Source of the DNA: UBA4459 sp963776205
Lineage (GTDB): Bacteria > Bacteroidota > Bacteroidia > Bacteroidales > F082
DNA: 64,000 nucleotides
Reading direction: 5' to 3'
Assembly: GCA_963776205.1 (NCBI GenBank)
Contig: CAVZLR010000004.1
Span: 496,001 to 560,000, forward strand
Below the pieces are notes generated by a model. That model ran no database searches. It was not told the DNA's origin and saw only the letters and a program-made list of their open reading frames with translations. Below, piece by piece: positions 50,601 through 59,515 of this stretch (position 1 is its first letter; each line of letters begins with the position of its first letter). Position numbers and translations under genes: made by a program.

Positions 50601-51156
50601 CAGCTGCCGAGAGTTCGGACTGTGTAAATAAATATTGTGATTTGCCAGAATTCTGATCAGCCTTAATAACTTCCGATAGTGCCTCTGTACCAATTCCAAC
50701 TTGTGAAAGGGTTTCAGAATTTGTTTGATCTATTTGAACGTTTTTCTGTAAATACTGGTAGTAATTATAAGTAGGTGTTTCGACATAATTATACACGCTA
50801 CCAGAAAAATTGGTTATGGTATGAGAATTGATAAAGCTGATCACTGAATCTACCCTTGAGGAATCATGGATGTATGTATTACAGGAATAATCCCACTCAC
50901 CACAACCCAGGTTAGTGTTACCCGGTACTGAAACCAATCCATCTTTACACCTCATATTATATGCCATGATGATCTTTTCATAAGTTATACCCGGATCATC
51001 AGGGAAGTCGATCATAGTGTCTCTGCTAAAACCACACCAGGGCCAGCCATGTGTTTGGGTATAATTAAAAGTTGGAATTACAATGGTGTCGCCTGCAGAT
51101 TGCGCATTTATCGACAAAGTAATACTGATAAGTAGAATGGTAAAAAAAGATCTCAT
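47695..51156 (-). CDS. PNGase F-like T9SS-secreted protein with inserted LamG domain
   Basis: 1153 residues. Signal peptide 1-19. The PNGase F-type N part has GEWDYSCNTYI with Asp89 in the position of the catalytic aspartate. A LamG/concanavalin-like domain occupies about 295-460 (EITISFWSYG, IDEVRVWDTELSE). PNGase F-like sequence returns after about 540 with AGWCPGDP near 777. The C-terminus (NISIYPNPTTEKIQL to GIYFLQFHYG) is a T9SS sorting domain. It may remove N-glycans from glycoproteins outside the cell. Intact. Confidence 0.75.
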   Translation of the reverse strand: MRSFFTILLISITLSINAQSAGDTIVIPTFNYTQTHGWPWCGFSRDTMIDFPDDPGITYEKIIMAYNMRCKDGLVSVPGNTNLGCGEWDYSCNTYIHDSSRVDSVISFINSHTITNFSGSVYNYVETPTYNYYQYLQKNVQIDQTNSETLSQVGIGTEALSEVIKADQNSGKSQYLFTQSELSAAGVIAGDIDGILLDATSGAEAGYLIIKIKSTEKTELTASSPDLEGLTEVYFHDYDFAVGSNRIQFHTSFAWDGTSNLIIEISFTNNIVSNTLEITGGNTTMISGLHTNNGRHLENIGGYIQIPTDPFSSISEEITISFWSYGNENIQPINNSFLHGVDGNGNRTVNVHLPWSNSNVYWDCGNDGGTYDRINAAATADQYEGRWNHWAATKNAVTGEMNLYYNGELWLSGADKSLLIDIQDFVIGNNGAGASTYFGKIDEVRVWDTELSEAIINEWMYKSVDDSHPDYNNLVAYYKIDEGDGYSTMDASPHGKTGEINGFMYWLYERGDNLNHGFSETTGRPNITFAQGDYDLTVTDVIVTDSVANYPNIVTEYEIIPRWGSMLNDSINPVSVNEFWEAVYEVTYDPEGVAIDSTMVEATGSIEPTELQYFKRYPAKYEIMSFVTPYGIYLDLGMEGKTWYFDVTDYAPILQGSKRMTIERGGEWQEDMDIKFFFITGTPSHDVLDIKQIWRADAKSYTDIQNERAFETREIQMLPDGESFKLMTVISGHGQEGEFTPRHHTMNIDGGDIEFDQVVWTECSTIPIYPQGGTWVYDRAGWCPGDPSDIHEYDITPYVSPGQTHSFDYNVTYATGTSNYIVRQHLVTYGLPNFNLDAAIVKVLKPNKDDASQERFNPACTYPEIIIQNTGSTPLTSLDIEYYVEGGDTEFYEWTGSLEFLERETVVLPIPELTFWMGTVDKFTVNIDNPNGQEDEYIFNNSCITYFDDIHVYPEGEIITIQLKTNNVGYQTTYTLYDGEGNIHYERDNCDNNTVYNDEFYLFPGCYKLRIDDSGDNGLDFWHQPSQGTGYFRIKDAEGAILYTFDPDFGGFAEFEFGIGNITIIDEVSNPFNISIYPNPTTEKIQLNVKGSGNTKASMNLLNSLSSIVIEKEWSVIGEDFNTEIDMSDLPPGIYFLQFHYGDHSKTEKIIKQ

Positions 51157-51208
51157 TGCTTTATGGTGTTTAAATGCTTCCTTGCTTTAAGCATAAAATG
51201 AATATGTA

Positions 51209-51216
51209 CAAATATA
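51209..51216 (-). promoter_or_regulatory. Putative -7 box of the PNGase-like gene
   Basis: Minus-strand TATATTTG, 52 bases before the ATG at 51156. No clear -33 TTG. Confidence 0.4.
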
Positions 51217-51313
51217 CCCAAATGTCATCGTAGTTCATAAAGATTATAATGAATAATATAAATGTCAGGTGATGTAAGGTTTAGTATTGACTTCCGACTA
51301 TTGATAAAAAGAT

Positions 51314-52304
51314 ATGATGAAAAAACTATTCTCAATTGTGATCATCCTTTTTGCAGGCTTGCAAGTATGGTCGCAACAAACTCAAACAGTAATTGTTGAA
51401 CACTTTACAAATACACGCTGTAGTATCTGTGCAGCCAGAAACCCTGCATTTTACGATTTGTTAGATGATTACCCTGAGGTATTACATATTGCTTATCATC
51501 CTAGTTCGCCTTATTCGACATGCATTTTCTCGCAACACAATCCTGTTGAAAATGATGCACGCACAAATTATTATGGTATTTATGGTGGTACACCCCGTGT
51601 AGTTGTTCAGGGCGAGATAATTCAACCACAGAATCCATTACTGATGGCTTCACAAATTGAAGAGAAATTAGGACAAAGTGCGAATTATTCGGTCTCAGTT
51701 GAGCAAATTCAAAGTAATGACCAGGAAGCGGAGGTAGCAATTGTAATACGAAAGACCGGATCAAGCGAAACGGAATTGAGTTTATATGCAGTAATAGCCG
51801 AAAAAGAGATAGATTACAACTCGCCAAATGGTGAAACTGTGCACCATGATGTGTTCAGAAAAGTTTTAATAGATGTACCTGTTTCACTTTTAAATATAGG
51901 AGATTCATTAATTCTGAATGAGAGCTATTCAATAGATAATGAATGGATTGCCAACCAGATGTATGTAGCTGTGATGTTACAGGATGTTTCTTCAAAATCA
52001 ATTTTACAGTCGGCTAGCTTCAGAACTACTGTCAAACCCACAATCAATATCAGATCAAAAAATCACATACCAGAGTGACTTGTTCATTCCTAATCCAGCT
52101 GTAAACTATATTAAGTTTAACGAAAAAAACAATTATCAAGCTTTAAGTGTTGAGCTATATAATTTACTAGGTCAAAAAGTTATTTCTATTGCGGATATTA
52201 ATGTTATTGATGTGAGTGGACTAAGAAATGGAATGTATATAGCGATTGTTAAGACAAAAGATGGTAAACTTATGTTTTCTAAAATATTAAAAAGAGACCA
52301 GTAA
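51314..52304 (+). CDS. Omp28-like thioredoxin-fold protein with T9SS sorting domain (one frame change)
   Basis: About 330 residues. Signal peptide 1-20. HFTNTRCSICAARNPAFYD has a CxxC in a thioredoxin-fold position, followed by HIAYHPSSPY and GTPRVVVQG, typical of Omp28-related proteins. A frame change near 52057 (A-run) links to FIPNPAVNYIKF...GMYIAIVKTKDGK, a type A sorting domain. Exported by T9SS. Function unclear. Confidence 0.8.
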
Positions 52305-52395
52305 TTAATATTATTTAACTGAATTGAAAATTTGATTTGGTTTTTTACATTTATCTGTTTCAAAATTGATATTATTGTACTCAAAATCAAATTAA

Positions 52396-53316
52396 ATGAA
52401 AAATCTAAAAATTTATAGTTGTGTATTCTTTACCATTTCCTTGTTATTTCAGTCACTAACCTCCTATAGCCAGGTTGTATTTGAAGTGGGTATTGAAAAG
52501 CGTGATATGTCTAAGGGTAATCAGATGAGCTATATGATCGATATTCCTCAGGCTGATCTTGAAACCGTTCAAAAGAATTGGATAAAACTTTTACAGGAGG
52601 AAACCAAAGAAAAGGCTGTAATAACAGACCATGAAATATTTATTAAGGGAACCATGGCAAAAGAGGTTGTGCAAAAACCGATTAATATTTACAGTTTTGT
52701 GTATAAAGTGGATTCATCAATAAGGATTTACAGTTTTTATGAAATTGATAGTGTTTTTTTTGAATATTCAGGAGAAGAAACTGACATTGCTGGTGAGAAG
52801 ATGTATAATGGCATCACAAATTTTAAAAGAAAATTTGCAGTTGAACAGTATATAATCGCAGTAAAGGGTGAAATGGAAGAAGAACAGAATATTTTAAAAA
52901 CGCTTCAAAGTGATCTAAAAAAACTTGAAAAAGAAAATGAGAGTTTACATAAAGAGATAAAGGAGAACGAGCAAAATATTGCTGAAGCAAACGATGAATT
53001 AGGTTTATTAGATGCAGATAATGAGAGGCTCCTGGTTTCATTAACCTCTCAACGTGCGAGTGTTGCATCAATTTCAGACTCTGAATTAAAAAAAGAGGCT
53101 AACAAAGAATTGAAAAGTTTAGAAAGTGAAAAGAAAAAAGTTGGCAATAGGATTGAAAAAGAACAAAAAGATATTGTTGAATTCGAATCGGATATTAAAA
53201 GTTGTAAAAAGGAAATAGATAAAAATCTTGATTTACAAGAGGAGAAAAAGATGGAAATTATATTGCAAGAAGAATTAATAAAGTCTGTAACCGCTAAATT
53301 GGAGGGAATTAAGTAA
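52396..53316 (+). CDS. Secreted coiled-coil protein of unknown function
   Basis: 306 residues. Signal peptide ending SYSQ (about 26). An N-terminal globular part of about 130 residues (KNWIKLLQEETKEKAVITDHEIFIKGTM) is followed by a long charged coiled coil from about 150 to the end. No known family is recognised. It stands alone between the Omp28-like gene and a convergent oxidoreductase gene. Intact. Confidence 0.7.
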   Translation: MKNLKIYSCVFFTISLLFQSLTSYSQVVFEVGIEKRDMSKGNQMSYMIDIPQADLETVQKNWIKLLQEETKEKAVITDHEIFIKGTMAKEVVQKPINIYSFVYKVDSSIRIYSFYEIDSVFFEYSGEETDIAGEKMYNGITNFKRKFAVEQYIIAVKGEMEEEQNILKTLQSDLKKLEKENESLHKEIKENEQNIAEANDELGLLDADNERLLVSLTSQRASVASISDSELKKEANKELKSLESEKKKVGNRIEKEQKDIVEFESDIKSCKKEIDKNLDLQEEKKMEIILQEELIKSVTAKLEGIK

Positions 53317-53324
53317 AATCTTAT

Positions 53325-53981
53325 TTATACTGCAAACTCAAATATCTCATCAAGCGTAAGAATTTCAATTTTTGGTCTTTGGCCAGCCATTTCCGCTAAT
53401 CTAATCATCGCTTTCGCAACCGTGTGTCCAGGGATAGGTTTGTACTTAGTTAACCCTGGAATTTTTGTAAAGAATTTCGCCAGAATCAGGCCAATCTTCT
53501 CTCCTATTCTGCTTTCATTTCTTTCTCCTTGCAGTATTGATGGTCTGAAGATAAAGATGTGTTGAAATGGCAAACTTTTTACAGCCTCATCAAGTTTACC
53601 TTTCATTTTTGAATAAAAAACTGAAGATTTGGGATTGGCTCCCGCCGATGAAACAAGGCAATAAGTTTGAACTCCATTGTTTGCTGCTGCCAATGCAGTT
53701 TCATACTGATATGTATAATCAATTTTATACTGAACTTCTTTGCTTCCCGCTTTCCGAATGGTTGTCCCCATGCTTGAAAACAGAATGTCTCCGGTTAGTT
53801 CATTTTTCCATTGGTCCAATTGATCAAAATTTACCAAGTGTACTTGTAATTTAGGGTCATCAATTTCAAGAGACCTCCGTGTAAAAACCTTTATTGCAGC
53901 GAAGTTTTTATTTTTTAGTAATTGTTGAACCAGGTTTGAACCGATCAAGCCTGTAGCTCCGACTACAATAGCTGTCTTCAT
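53325..53981 (-). CDS. NAD(P)-binding atypical SDR, TIP30-like
   Basis: 218 residues from the ATG at 53981, where the Rossmann motif begins (VVGATGLIGSNLV). The longer open frame to 54026 passes through a terminator hairpin and is not used. Middle motifs SSMGTTIRKAGS and SSAGANPKSSVFYSKMKGKLDEAV are typical of this group, which has unknown substrates in bacteria. Convergent with the coiled-coil gene. Confidence 0.8.
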   Translation of the reverse strand: MKTAIVVGATGLIGSNLVQQLLKNKNFAAIKVFTRRSLEIDDPKLQVHLVNFDQLDQWKNELTGDILFSSMGTTIRKAGSKEVQYKIDYTYQYETALAAANNGVQTYCLVSSAGANPKSSVFYSKMKGKLDEAVKSLPFQHIFIFRPSILQGERNESRIGEKIGLILAKFFTKIPGLTKYKPIPGHTVAKAMIRLAEMAGQRPKIEILTLDEIFEFAV

Positions 53982-54003
53982 AATTAAATTCGAATCAAGA
54001 TAA

Positions 54004-54032
54004 GAAAGGTGTCTTGTTAGAGACACCTTCGA
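54004..54032 (-). terminator. Terminator of the DUF937-like gene
   Basis: Near-perfect stem AAGGTGTCT / AGACACCTT with a short loop (TGTTAG region), 24 bases after the stop of the 54055 gene. Confidence 0.6.
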
Positions 54033-54054
54033 TTATCAAAAAATGATATTTAGA

Positions 54055-54495
54055 TTAATTGAATAAGTTACCTAATACGTCTCCTACGCCTTTGTTTCCT
54101 GCTACTTTGCCAAAAATATCAGTTATGGGTGACGGATCATCATCTGGTGTTTTACTGTTTTGTTTTGTTATCAAACCAATAAGTACAGGAACAACAGTCT
54201 GAGAAATTGTGTTTGCTACTCCTTCTGATAATCCCAATTTTTGGATCAATCCGGAAATAATACTATTCTGAATATTTGACTGTAATTGGTTAGCACTGCT
54301 TGAATTTGAATTATTGGAAAAAAGATTCATCATAGTAGATAATCCACCTGATGTCATTTGAGAAAGCACTTCATTTTTTGCCGAATCTCCAATTACATTC
54401 ATAACATCATCAAGTTTATCTGATGGGATATTCGCTTTTTCCATAATTTGGTTACCTACTTCACCTTTTAGCGTATTTAAAATTGCATCAATCAT
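54055..54495 (-). CDS. DUF937-like helical protein
   Basis: 146 residues, low complexity in the middle (SNNSNSSSANQLQSN). Helical segments with glycines at the C-terminus (GVANTISQTVVPVLIGLI; GVGDVLGNLFN). It resembles the DUF937/YidB-like group. No signal peptide. Function unknown. Intact. Confidence 0.6.
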   Translation of the reverse strand: MIDAILNTLKGEVGNQIMEKANIPSDKLDDVMNVIGDSAKNEVLSQMTSGGLSTMMNLFSNNSNSSSANQLQSNIQNSIISGLIQKLGLSEGVANTISQTVVPVLIGLITKQNSKTPDDDPSPITDIFGKVAGNKGVGDVLGNLFN

Positions 54496-54616
54496 AATAA
54501 AATATTTAAGTGGTTCTAATTAATTGAATATATAAAACAGTATTTGCAACAAATATAGTTATATATATGTTTTTTTAATAAAATCTGCTCAAATGAGAAT
54601 ATAGTATTATATACAT

Positions 54617-54650
54617 AAAAAAAGCCTCACAAATAATGCGAGGCTTTTTA
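54617..54650 (-). terminator. Terminator of the second cold shock gene
   Basis: Stem AAAAAGCCTC / GAGGCTTTTT, about 10 bp, around a 10-base loop, with T runs on both strands. 25 bases after the cold shock stop; can act in both directions. Confidence 0.8.
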
Positions 54651-54674
54651 AATGCATTCAAGTATCTTTATATA

Positions 54675-54866
54675 CTATGCTAATTTTACATTAACAGCAT
54701 TTTCACCTTTTTTACCATCAACGACTTCGAAAACAACTTCGTCGTCTTCTTTAATTCTGTCCATTAATCCGGAAGCGTGTACAAAATATTCTTTGTCTGA
54801 GTCCGCATCTTTAATAAATCCGTAGCCTTTGGCTTCGTTGAAAAACTTAACAATTCCTGTTTTCAT
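54675..54866 (-). CDS. Cold shock domain protein (copy 2)
   Basis: 63 residues with RNP1 KGYGFI and RNP2 EYFVH. It is about half identical to copy 1 at 38862-39053 and has the same length. Here the leader is short (about 30 bases). It is the only gene between terminator and promoter, so monocistronic. Confidence 0.95.
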   Translation of the reverse strand: MKTGIVKFFNEAKGYGFIKDADSDKEYFVHASGLMDRIKEDDEVVFEVVDGKKGENAVNVKLA

Positions 54867-54903
54867 AAAAAATAAAATAAATAAAATATAATAAAAATTC
54901 GGT

Positions 54904-54934
54904 GCAAATATAACTAAAATAACAAGAGAATCAA
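54904..54934 (-). promoter_or_regulatory. Promoter of the second cold shock gene
   Basis: Minus strand: TTG (54932-54934), 19 bases, TATATTTGC (54904-54912). A full match to the Bacteroidota consensus, 37 bases before the ATG. Confidence 0.7.
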
Positions 54935-54966
54935 TATTTTACTAAAATATTAATTGTCATAATTAT

Positions 54967-55521
54967 TTATTTTATCAGCCTTTCAGAAAATACTTTTTTG
55001 AATTTCTCCACCTTCGGAGTGATCACATAATTACAATAACCATTGGCAGGATTATTCTTATAGTAATCAATATGATATGGCTCTGCCTGATAAAATTTCG
55101 AAAACGGGCTGATTTCCGTAACAATCGGTTTATTCCAGATGCCTTCTTTATTGAGTTTATCTTTATAATACTCTGCTTCTTCCTTTTGTTTTTGTGTATG
55201 GTAAAAAATAACCGACCGATATTGTGGTCCTACATCTGCACCTTGCCGGTTTAATGTTGTTGGGTCATGTGTTTGCCAGAATATTTCCAGCAGATCTTTA
55301 AATGGAATTATTTCCGGATCATAAGTCACCTGTACTACTTCGGCATACCTGGTTTCACCTGAACATACCAGTTCATAACCTGGATTGGGTTCCGTTCCTC
55401 CTGAATAACCTGGGATAGCTTTAATAACGCCTTCTACCAGGTTAAAAATAGCTTCGGTACACCAGAAGCAGCCGGAGCCGAAGGTTACTACTTCATAATT
55501 TGAGGTTTTATTATTATCCAT
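54967..55521 (-). CDS. msrA: Peptide methionine (S)-S-oxide reductase
   Basis: 184 residues. Catalytic motif GSGCFWCTEAIF with C18 and C21; GYSGG and the DYYKNNPANGYC resolving-cysteine region are present. It repairs oxidised methionine. No signal peptide. Monocistronic, intact. Confidence 0.95.
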   Translation of the reverse strand: MDNNKTSNYEVVTFGSGCFWCTEAIFNLVEGVIKAIPGYSGGTEPNPGYELVCSGETRYAEVVQVTYDPEIIPFKDLLEIFWQTHDPTTLNRQGADVGPQYRSVIFYHTQKQKEEAEYYKDKLNKEGIWNKPIVTEISPFSKFYQAEPYHIDYYKNNPANGYCNYVITPKVEKFKKVFSERLIK

Positions 55522-55619
55522 ATTTTGAGAATGCAGATTATTGATTAAAAAAGAAACAATTAGAAATAAGCAAATGTTGAGTTAAAAACGCATTTTTAGA
55601 TTGAAATTAACTTTTTTGA

Positions 55620-56198
55620 TTAAATAAGGATGAGTTTTTTATTATAGATAAGTTCTTCAATTTCCGGAGAAGGTCCAAGAAATTTTTCACGGAATCCATT
55701 CATTTCATCAATAGTTTTATCAGAAAGCAGTTCTGCCATTTCTTCCATGGCTTTCTCGCCAATGATCATAGGTGGCATATTCATCAGCATTTTCTCACCA
55801 TTGAATTGAGCTACAATTTGATACTCATTCATTTTGTCAATTTCATCTCCTTTAAAAAAGCATTTGGAAAGCCATTCATCAAGATCAAAATTACTTATAT
55901 CGATAACAATGGGTTGTTGGCTTTTTTCAGCCATTATGCGTTGATAATAACGGTGAAGATTGGCAAGAGATTCTTCTGACATACCTTTCTGTACCTTTGT
56001 ATGGCAGTCAAGGCATACCGCAAATTCAAAAATAGTGGAACCAAAGTCATACCCTTTATAATTTTTAATAGCTTTTTCCACAACATAACTGGTTCCTTCA
56101 GAAAGTAAGAATTTACCACACATCTGGCAATACTCAAAAGGCTTGCCTTCTGCATCAGAATAAAAACGTTTAGGTATGTCAATCCTGTAATCATCCAT
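55620..56198 (-). CDS. Uncharacterised protein with two CxxC motifs
   Basis: 192 residues from the ATG at 56198. An N-terminal metal-binding-like part has CQMCGKFLL and CLDCHTKVQ about 40 residues apart, so a zinc ribbon is likely. The C-terminal part is charged and helical (KAMEEMAELLSDKTIDEM). No known family is recognised. A TACTTTTG -7 box (56208-56215) lies 9 bases before the ATG. Confidence 0.65.
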   Translation of the reverse strand: MDDYRIDIPKRFYSDAEGKPFEYCQMCGKFLLSEGTSYVVEKAIKNYKGYDFGSTIFEFAVCLDCHTKVQKGMSEESLANLHRYYQRIMAEKSQQPIVIDISNFDLDEWLSKCFFKGDEIDKMNEYQIVAQFNGEKMLMNMPPMIIGEKAMEEMAELLSDKTIDEMNGFREKFLGPSPEIEELIYNKKLILI

Positions 56199-56207
56199 AT
56201 CTGAATA

Positions 56208-56239
56208 CAAAAGTAATGGTTTTAATTTTCCAAATCCAA
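56208..56239 (-). promoter_or_regulatory. Putative promoter of the CxxC protein
   Basis: Minus-strand TACTTTTG at 56208-56215, with TTG motifs 15 and 21 bases upstream. The box is so near the ATG that the leader would be very short. Confidence 0.45.
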
Positions 56240-56290
56240 TTCAATACTTCCACAAAATCTGTAAATTTGATTTTTTAAAAGATAAAATCT

Positions 56291-56644
56291 ATGGCTATTG
56301 AAATTAAAGGAAAACTGATCAGGAAAATGGACGTTGTTTCAGGAGAAGGAAAAAACGGGAAATGGGAGAAACAGGAATTCGTTATTGAAACAGAAGACCA
56401 ATATCCCAAAAAGATTTGTATGAGCGTTTGGGGTGATAAACTGTCGATGATCGAGCACCTTGTGGAAGGCGATATCATTCGTGCTTCCGTAAATATTGAA
56501 TCGAGAGAATACAATTCACGCTGGTACACAGATATCAGGGCCTGGCGTATTGATAAAGAAGCAGAGGAAGGTTCCTCTATCCCGCACCCTGATGAACCAC
56601 CACCTGAAGATTACTTAAGCCCTGAAGATGATCTGCCATTTTAA
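56291..56644 (+). CDS. DUF3127 single-strand-binding-like protein
   Basis: 117 residues. The sequence (EIKGKLIRKMDVVSGEGKNG, FVIETEDQYPKKI, RWYTDIRAWRID) matches DUF3127, an OB-fold-like family of Bacteroidota. The tail is acidic (PPPEDYLSPEDDLPF), similar to SSB tails. Nucleic-acid binding is inferred. Upstream of a DMT transporter by 34 bases. Confidence 0.8.
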   Translation: MAIEIKGKLIRKMDVVSGEGKNGKWEKQEFVIETEDQYPKKICMSVWGDKLSMIEHLVEGDIIRASVNIESREYNSRWYTDIRAWRIDKEAEEGSSIPHPDEPPPEDYLSPEDDLPF

Positions 56645-56678
56645 TGAAAACTAAGATATTTTTACTTCTTTTATTCGC

Positions 56679-57588
56679 ATGAAAAAGATTGTTGGTGCCC
56701 ACCTGGCCGTGATTGGAGCGAACGTTATTTTTGGTATCAACTACGTGGTGGCTAAAGGTATTATGCCTGATTACTTATTGCCCAGGCCCATTATTTTTCT
56801 GAGAGTTGCCGGGGCAGCTATTATTTTCTGGTTGGTAAGTTTGATGTTTCCCCGTGAAAAAGTAGCAAGGAAAGACATGATAAGCCTGGCCATTTGTGCT
56901 ATTTTCGGGGTGGCAGTCAATCAAATCCTGTTTTTTGAAGGTTTAAACCTGACGACACCTATCAATGCTTCGATTATCATGGTTACCATACCGATCATGG
57001 TTATGGTTTTTGCGCATTTTATAATTGGAGATAAGATCAATACTAATAAACTGATCGGAATCTTATTTGGATTTATTGGTGCAGCCTATTTAATTTTGCA
57101 GGGAGGAAGTATTTCGTTGGATATAAATACTTCATTAGGTAATTTATTAATTTTCCTCAATGCTTCATCCTACGCACTTTTTCTGGTATTGGTAAAACCT
57201 TTGTTGAAAAAGTATTCCGCCATCACAGTGATGAAATGGGTGTTTACTTTTGGGTTTGTCTACATCCTGCCATTTACATTGAATCTGGTCTTGGCTTCCG
57301 ATTTTAATGCCATTCCGCTTCACATTTGGTTGTCAATTATGTATGTGGTGCTTTTTACAACGGTGTTGGCTTATTTTCTGAATAATTTCTCATTAAGAAC
57401 CATTACCCCAACGATGAATAGTGCTTATATTTATGCGCAACCACTTGATTGCCACAATTATATCACTTTGGGCAACTAAAGACCGATTGACTTATGTAGA
57501 AGTACTGGCAGCATTTTTTATTTTTACGGGTGTTTACTTTGTAAATTTTAGCAAAAGTGAGAAAGAAAGCTGCTCACCTAAAAGATGA
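56679..57588 (+). CDS. EamA/DMT family transporter (one frame change)
   Basis: About 303 residues with ten hydrophobic segments. A frame change near 57440 joins the first 255 residues to TIISLWATKDRLTYVEVLAAFFIFTGVYFVNF and the stop at 57586-57588. The kdsA ATG follows 28 bases later. Substrate unknown. Confidence 0.8.
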
Positions 57589-57616
57589 CGAAGATTTATT
57601 ATTTTTGAAAAAACCT

Positions 57617-58438
57617 ATGATGATGGTTGATATTCCAGGATTACATTATTCCGATTCAGGTAACTTTTTATTAGTTGCCGGACCTTGTGTTGTTGAAAGT
57701 GAAAAGATCACTTTCCAAATTGCGAAGAGATTAAAAAATATCTGATAAGTTGAAAATTCCCTTTGTTTTTAAAGCATCTTACCGAAAGCCAACAGGTCGA
57801 AACTGGATTCATTTACAGGAATTGGTGATCAAGAAGCTTATTCAAATATTAAAAAAGATCAAAGAATACTTTTAATATTCCTGTGGTAACGGATATCCAT
57901 TCACCTGACGAAGCTATTAAAGCGGCTGAATATGTTGATATGCTGCAAATTCCGGCATTTCTTATGCAGGCAAACAGATTTACTTATTAGCAGCCGGGAA
58001 ACCGGGAAAGTCGTGAATATTAAAAAAGGACAGTTCCTATCCGGGGCTTCCATGAAATTCGCAATCGATAAAGTATTATCGACCGGAAATAATAAAATTT
58101 TCCTGACGGAAAGAGGAAGCATGTTTGGCTATAACGACCTGGTGGTGGATTATCGAAATATTCCTGAAATGCAGCAAACAGGATTTCCGGTGATCGTTGA
58201 TGTTACCCATTCGTTGCAACAACCCAATCAGAGTTCAGGTGTAACTGGTGGTAACCCGGAGATGATCGAAACCATTGCCAAAGCAGCTATTGCCGTGGGT
58301 GCTGATGGTATTTTTCTTGAAACTCATCCAAATCCTGCCGAAGCAAAATCAGATGGTGCTAATATGTTAAACCTGGCGTTGCTGGAGCCACTTTTAAAAA
58401 AATTAGTTGCCTTAAGGCAAACTGTCAATAAGTTCTAA
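57617..58438 (+). CDS. kdsA: 3-deoxy-8-phosphooctulonate synthase (frame-broken)
   Basis: About 274 residues over frame changes near 57735, 57860 and 57985. Motifs: LVAGPCVVESEKIT, FKASYRK, VTDIHSPDEA, KKGQFLSG, LTERGSMFGYNDLVVDYR and VDVTHSLQQPNQ. It makes Kdo-8-phosphate for the lipopolysaccharide inner core. Start chosen at the first of three consecutive ATG codons at 57617. Confidence 0.93.
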
Positions 58439-58441
58439 CTT

Positions 58442-59499
58442 TTATTTACTTATCTGTGCCAAAATGGATTGCGTTGGGAAGGCAAATTCCAGTTTGTTTT
58501 CGTTAAAACGTTTCAGAATCTGCATATTTACATCCGTTTGAACCTGTAAAATGTCGGCTTCTTTCTTGATATAATAAATAAAAATGATACCCAGTGAAAA
58601 ATCGCCGAATGAATTAAAACCTACCGGTACATTGTCTTCAGCCCCTTCCGTATTGGCAATAATATCCTTTAAAATATCAATGGCCAGTTGAATTTTGTCT
58701 TCAGGTGTATCGTAGGTCAATCCCAGGTTTAAGGTAACTTTCCTGGATGGTTCCAGAGTTACATTTTCCACAATGTTATCAGTAAACTTCATATTTGGAA
58801 CCGTTAATATTGTTCCAGCCAATGTTTTGATACGGGTGCTTCTGAGTCCTACTTCCTGCACAAAGCCATCATACCCGGCTACTTTGATGCGGTCGCCCAG
58901 AACGAAAGGTTTGTCGGTAAAAATGGTAAAGCCGCCAAAAAAGTTGGCAACGGTATCTTTTGCGGCCATAGCCAGTGCCAGACCACCAATACCGAGTCCG
59001 GCCAGCACAGCGCCTACGTTAAAACCGGCATTGTTCAGCGCAATAATAATACCCAGTATCCAAATGGCATACTTAATGGCTTTTCGCGCTACAGGCAACA
59101 ACTGGTCGTCGATATCACTTTCACTTTTCTTTACGATAGGTGTCAGGTATTCATCAATAAGTGCTTCCAGTAACCTGGCTATAAACCAGGTGACCACAAG
59201 AATAACCACAAACCAGAATCCATGATTCAAGATATCACAGTAACTTGTTCCGAAAATGTGAGTCGTTTGATAGCAAACCAAATACCCCCTAAGGCAACAA
59301 TATAAATGAGGGGTTCCTCAAGCATATCCACGATCAGGTCATCAATCCTTGTTTTGCTTTTTGCAGAAAGTTTTTTTACAATATTTTTTATGAACCAAAC
59401 TAAAAGCTTGGTAACTACAACAGCACCAATAATGATCAGCAGTGATATAGCCCAATCTCCTACGGTGTTATTATAAAATTGTTTTTCAAAAAAATCCAT
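58442..59499 (-). CDS. MscS-type mechanosensitive channel (one frame change)
   Basis: About 352 residues in two frames joined near 59240. Three transmembrane segments; the pore helix AGLGIGGLALAMAAKDTVANFFGG is the MscS signature (glycine/alanine rich, positions about 165-188). The beta domain VLGDRIKVAGYDGFVQEVGLRSTRIK follows. It releases solutes under osmotic down-shock. Converges with kdsA by 3 bases. Confidence 0.9.
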
Positions 59500-59515
59500 C
59501 TTTTTGTATTTTAAT

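Noticed and set aside
53982..54026. Upstream start for the TIP30-like protein
   Set aside because: The extension reads through the terminator hairpin of the upstream gene; the Rossmann motif begins right after the ATG at 53981.
58773..59225. Plus-strand open frame of 150 codons
   Set aside because: Antisense shadow of the MscS channel gene.
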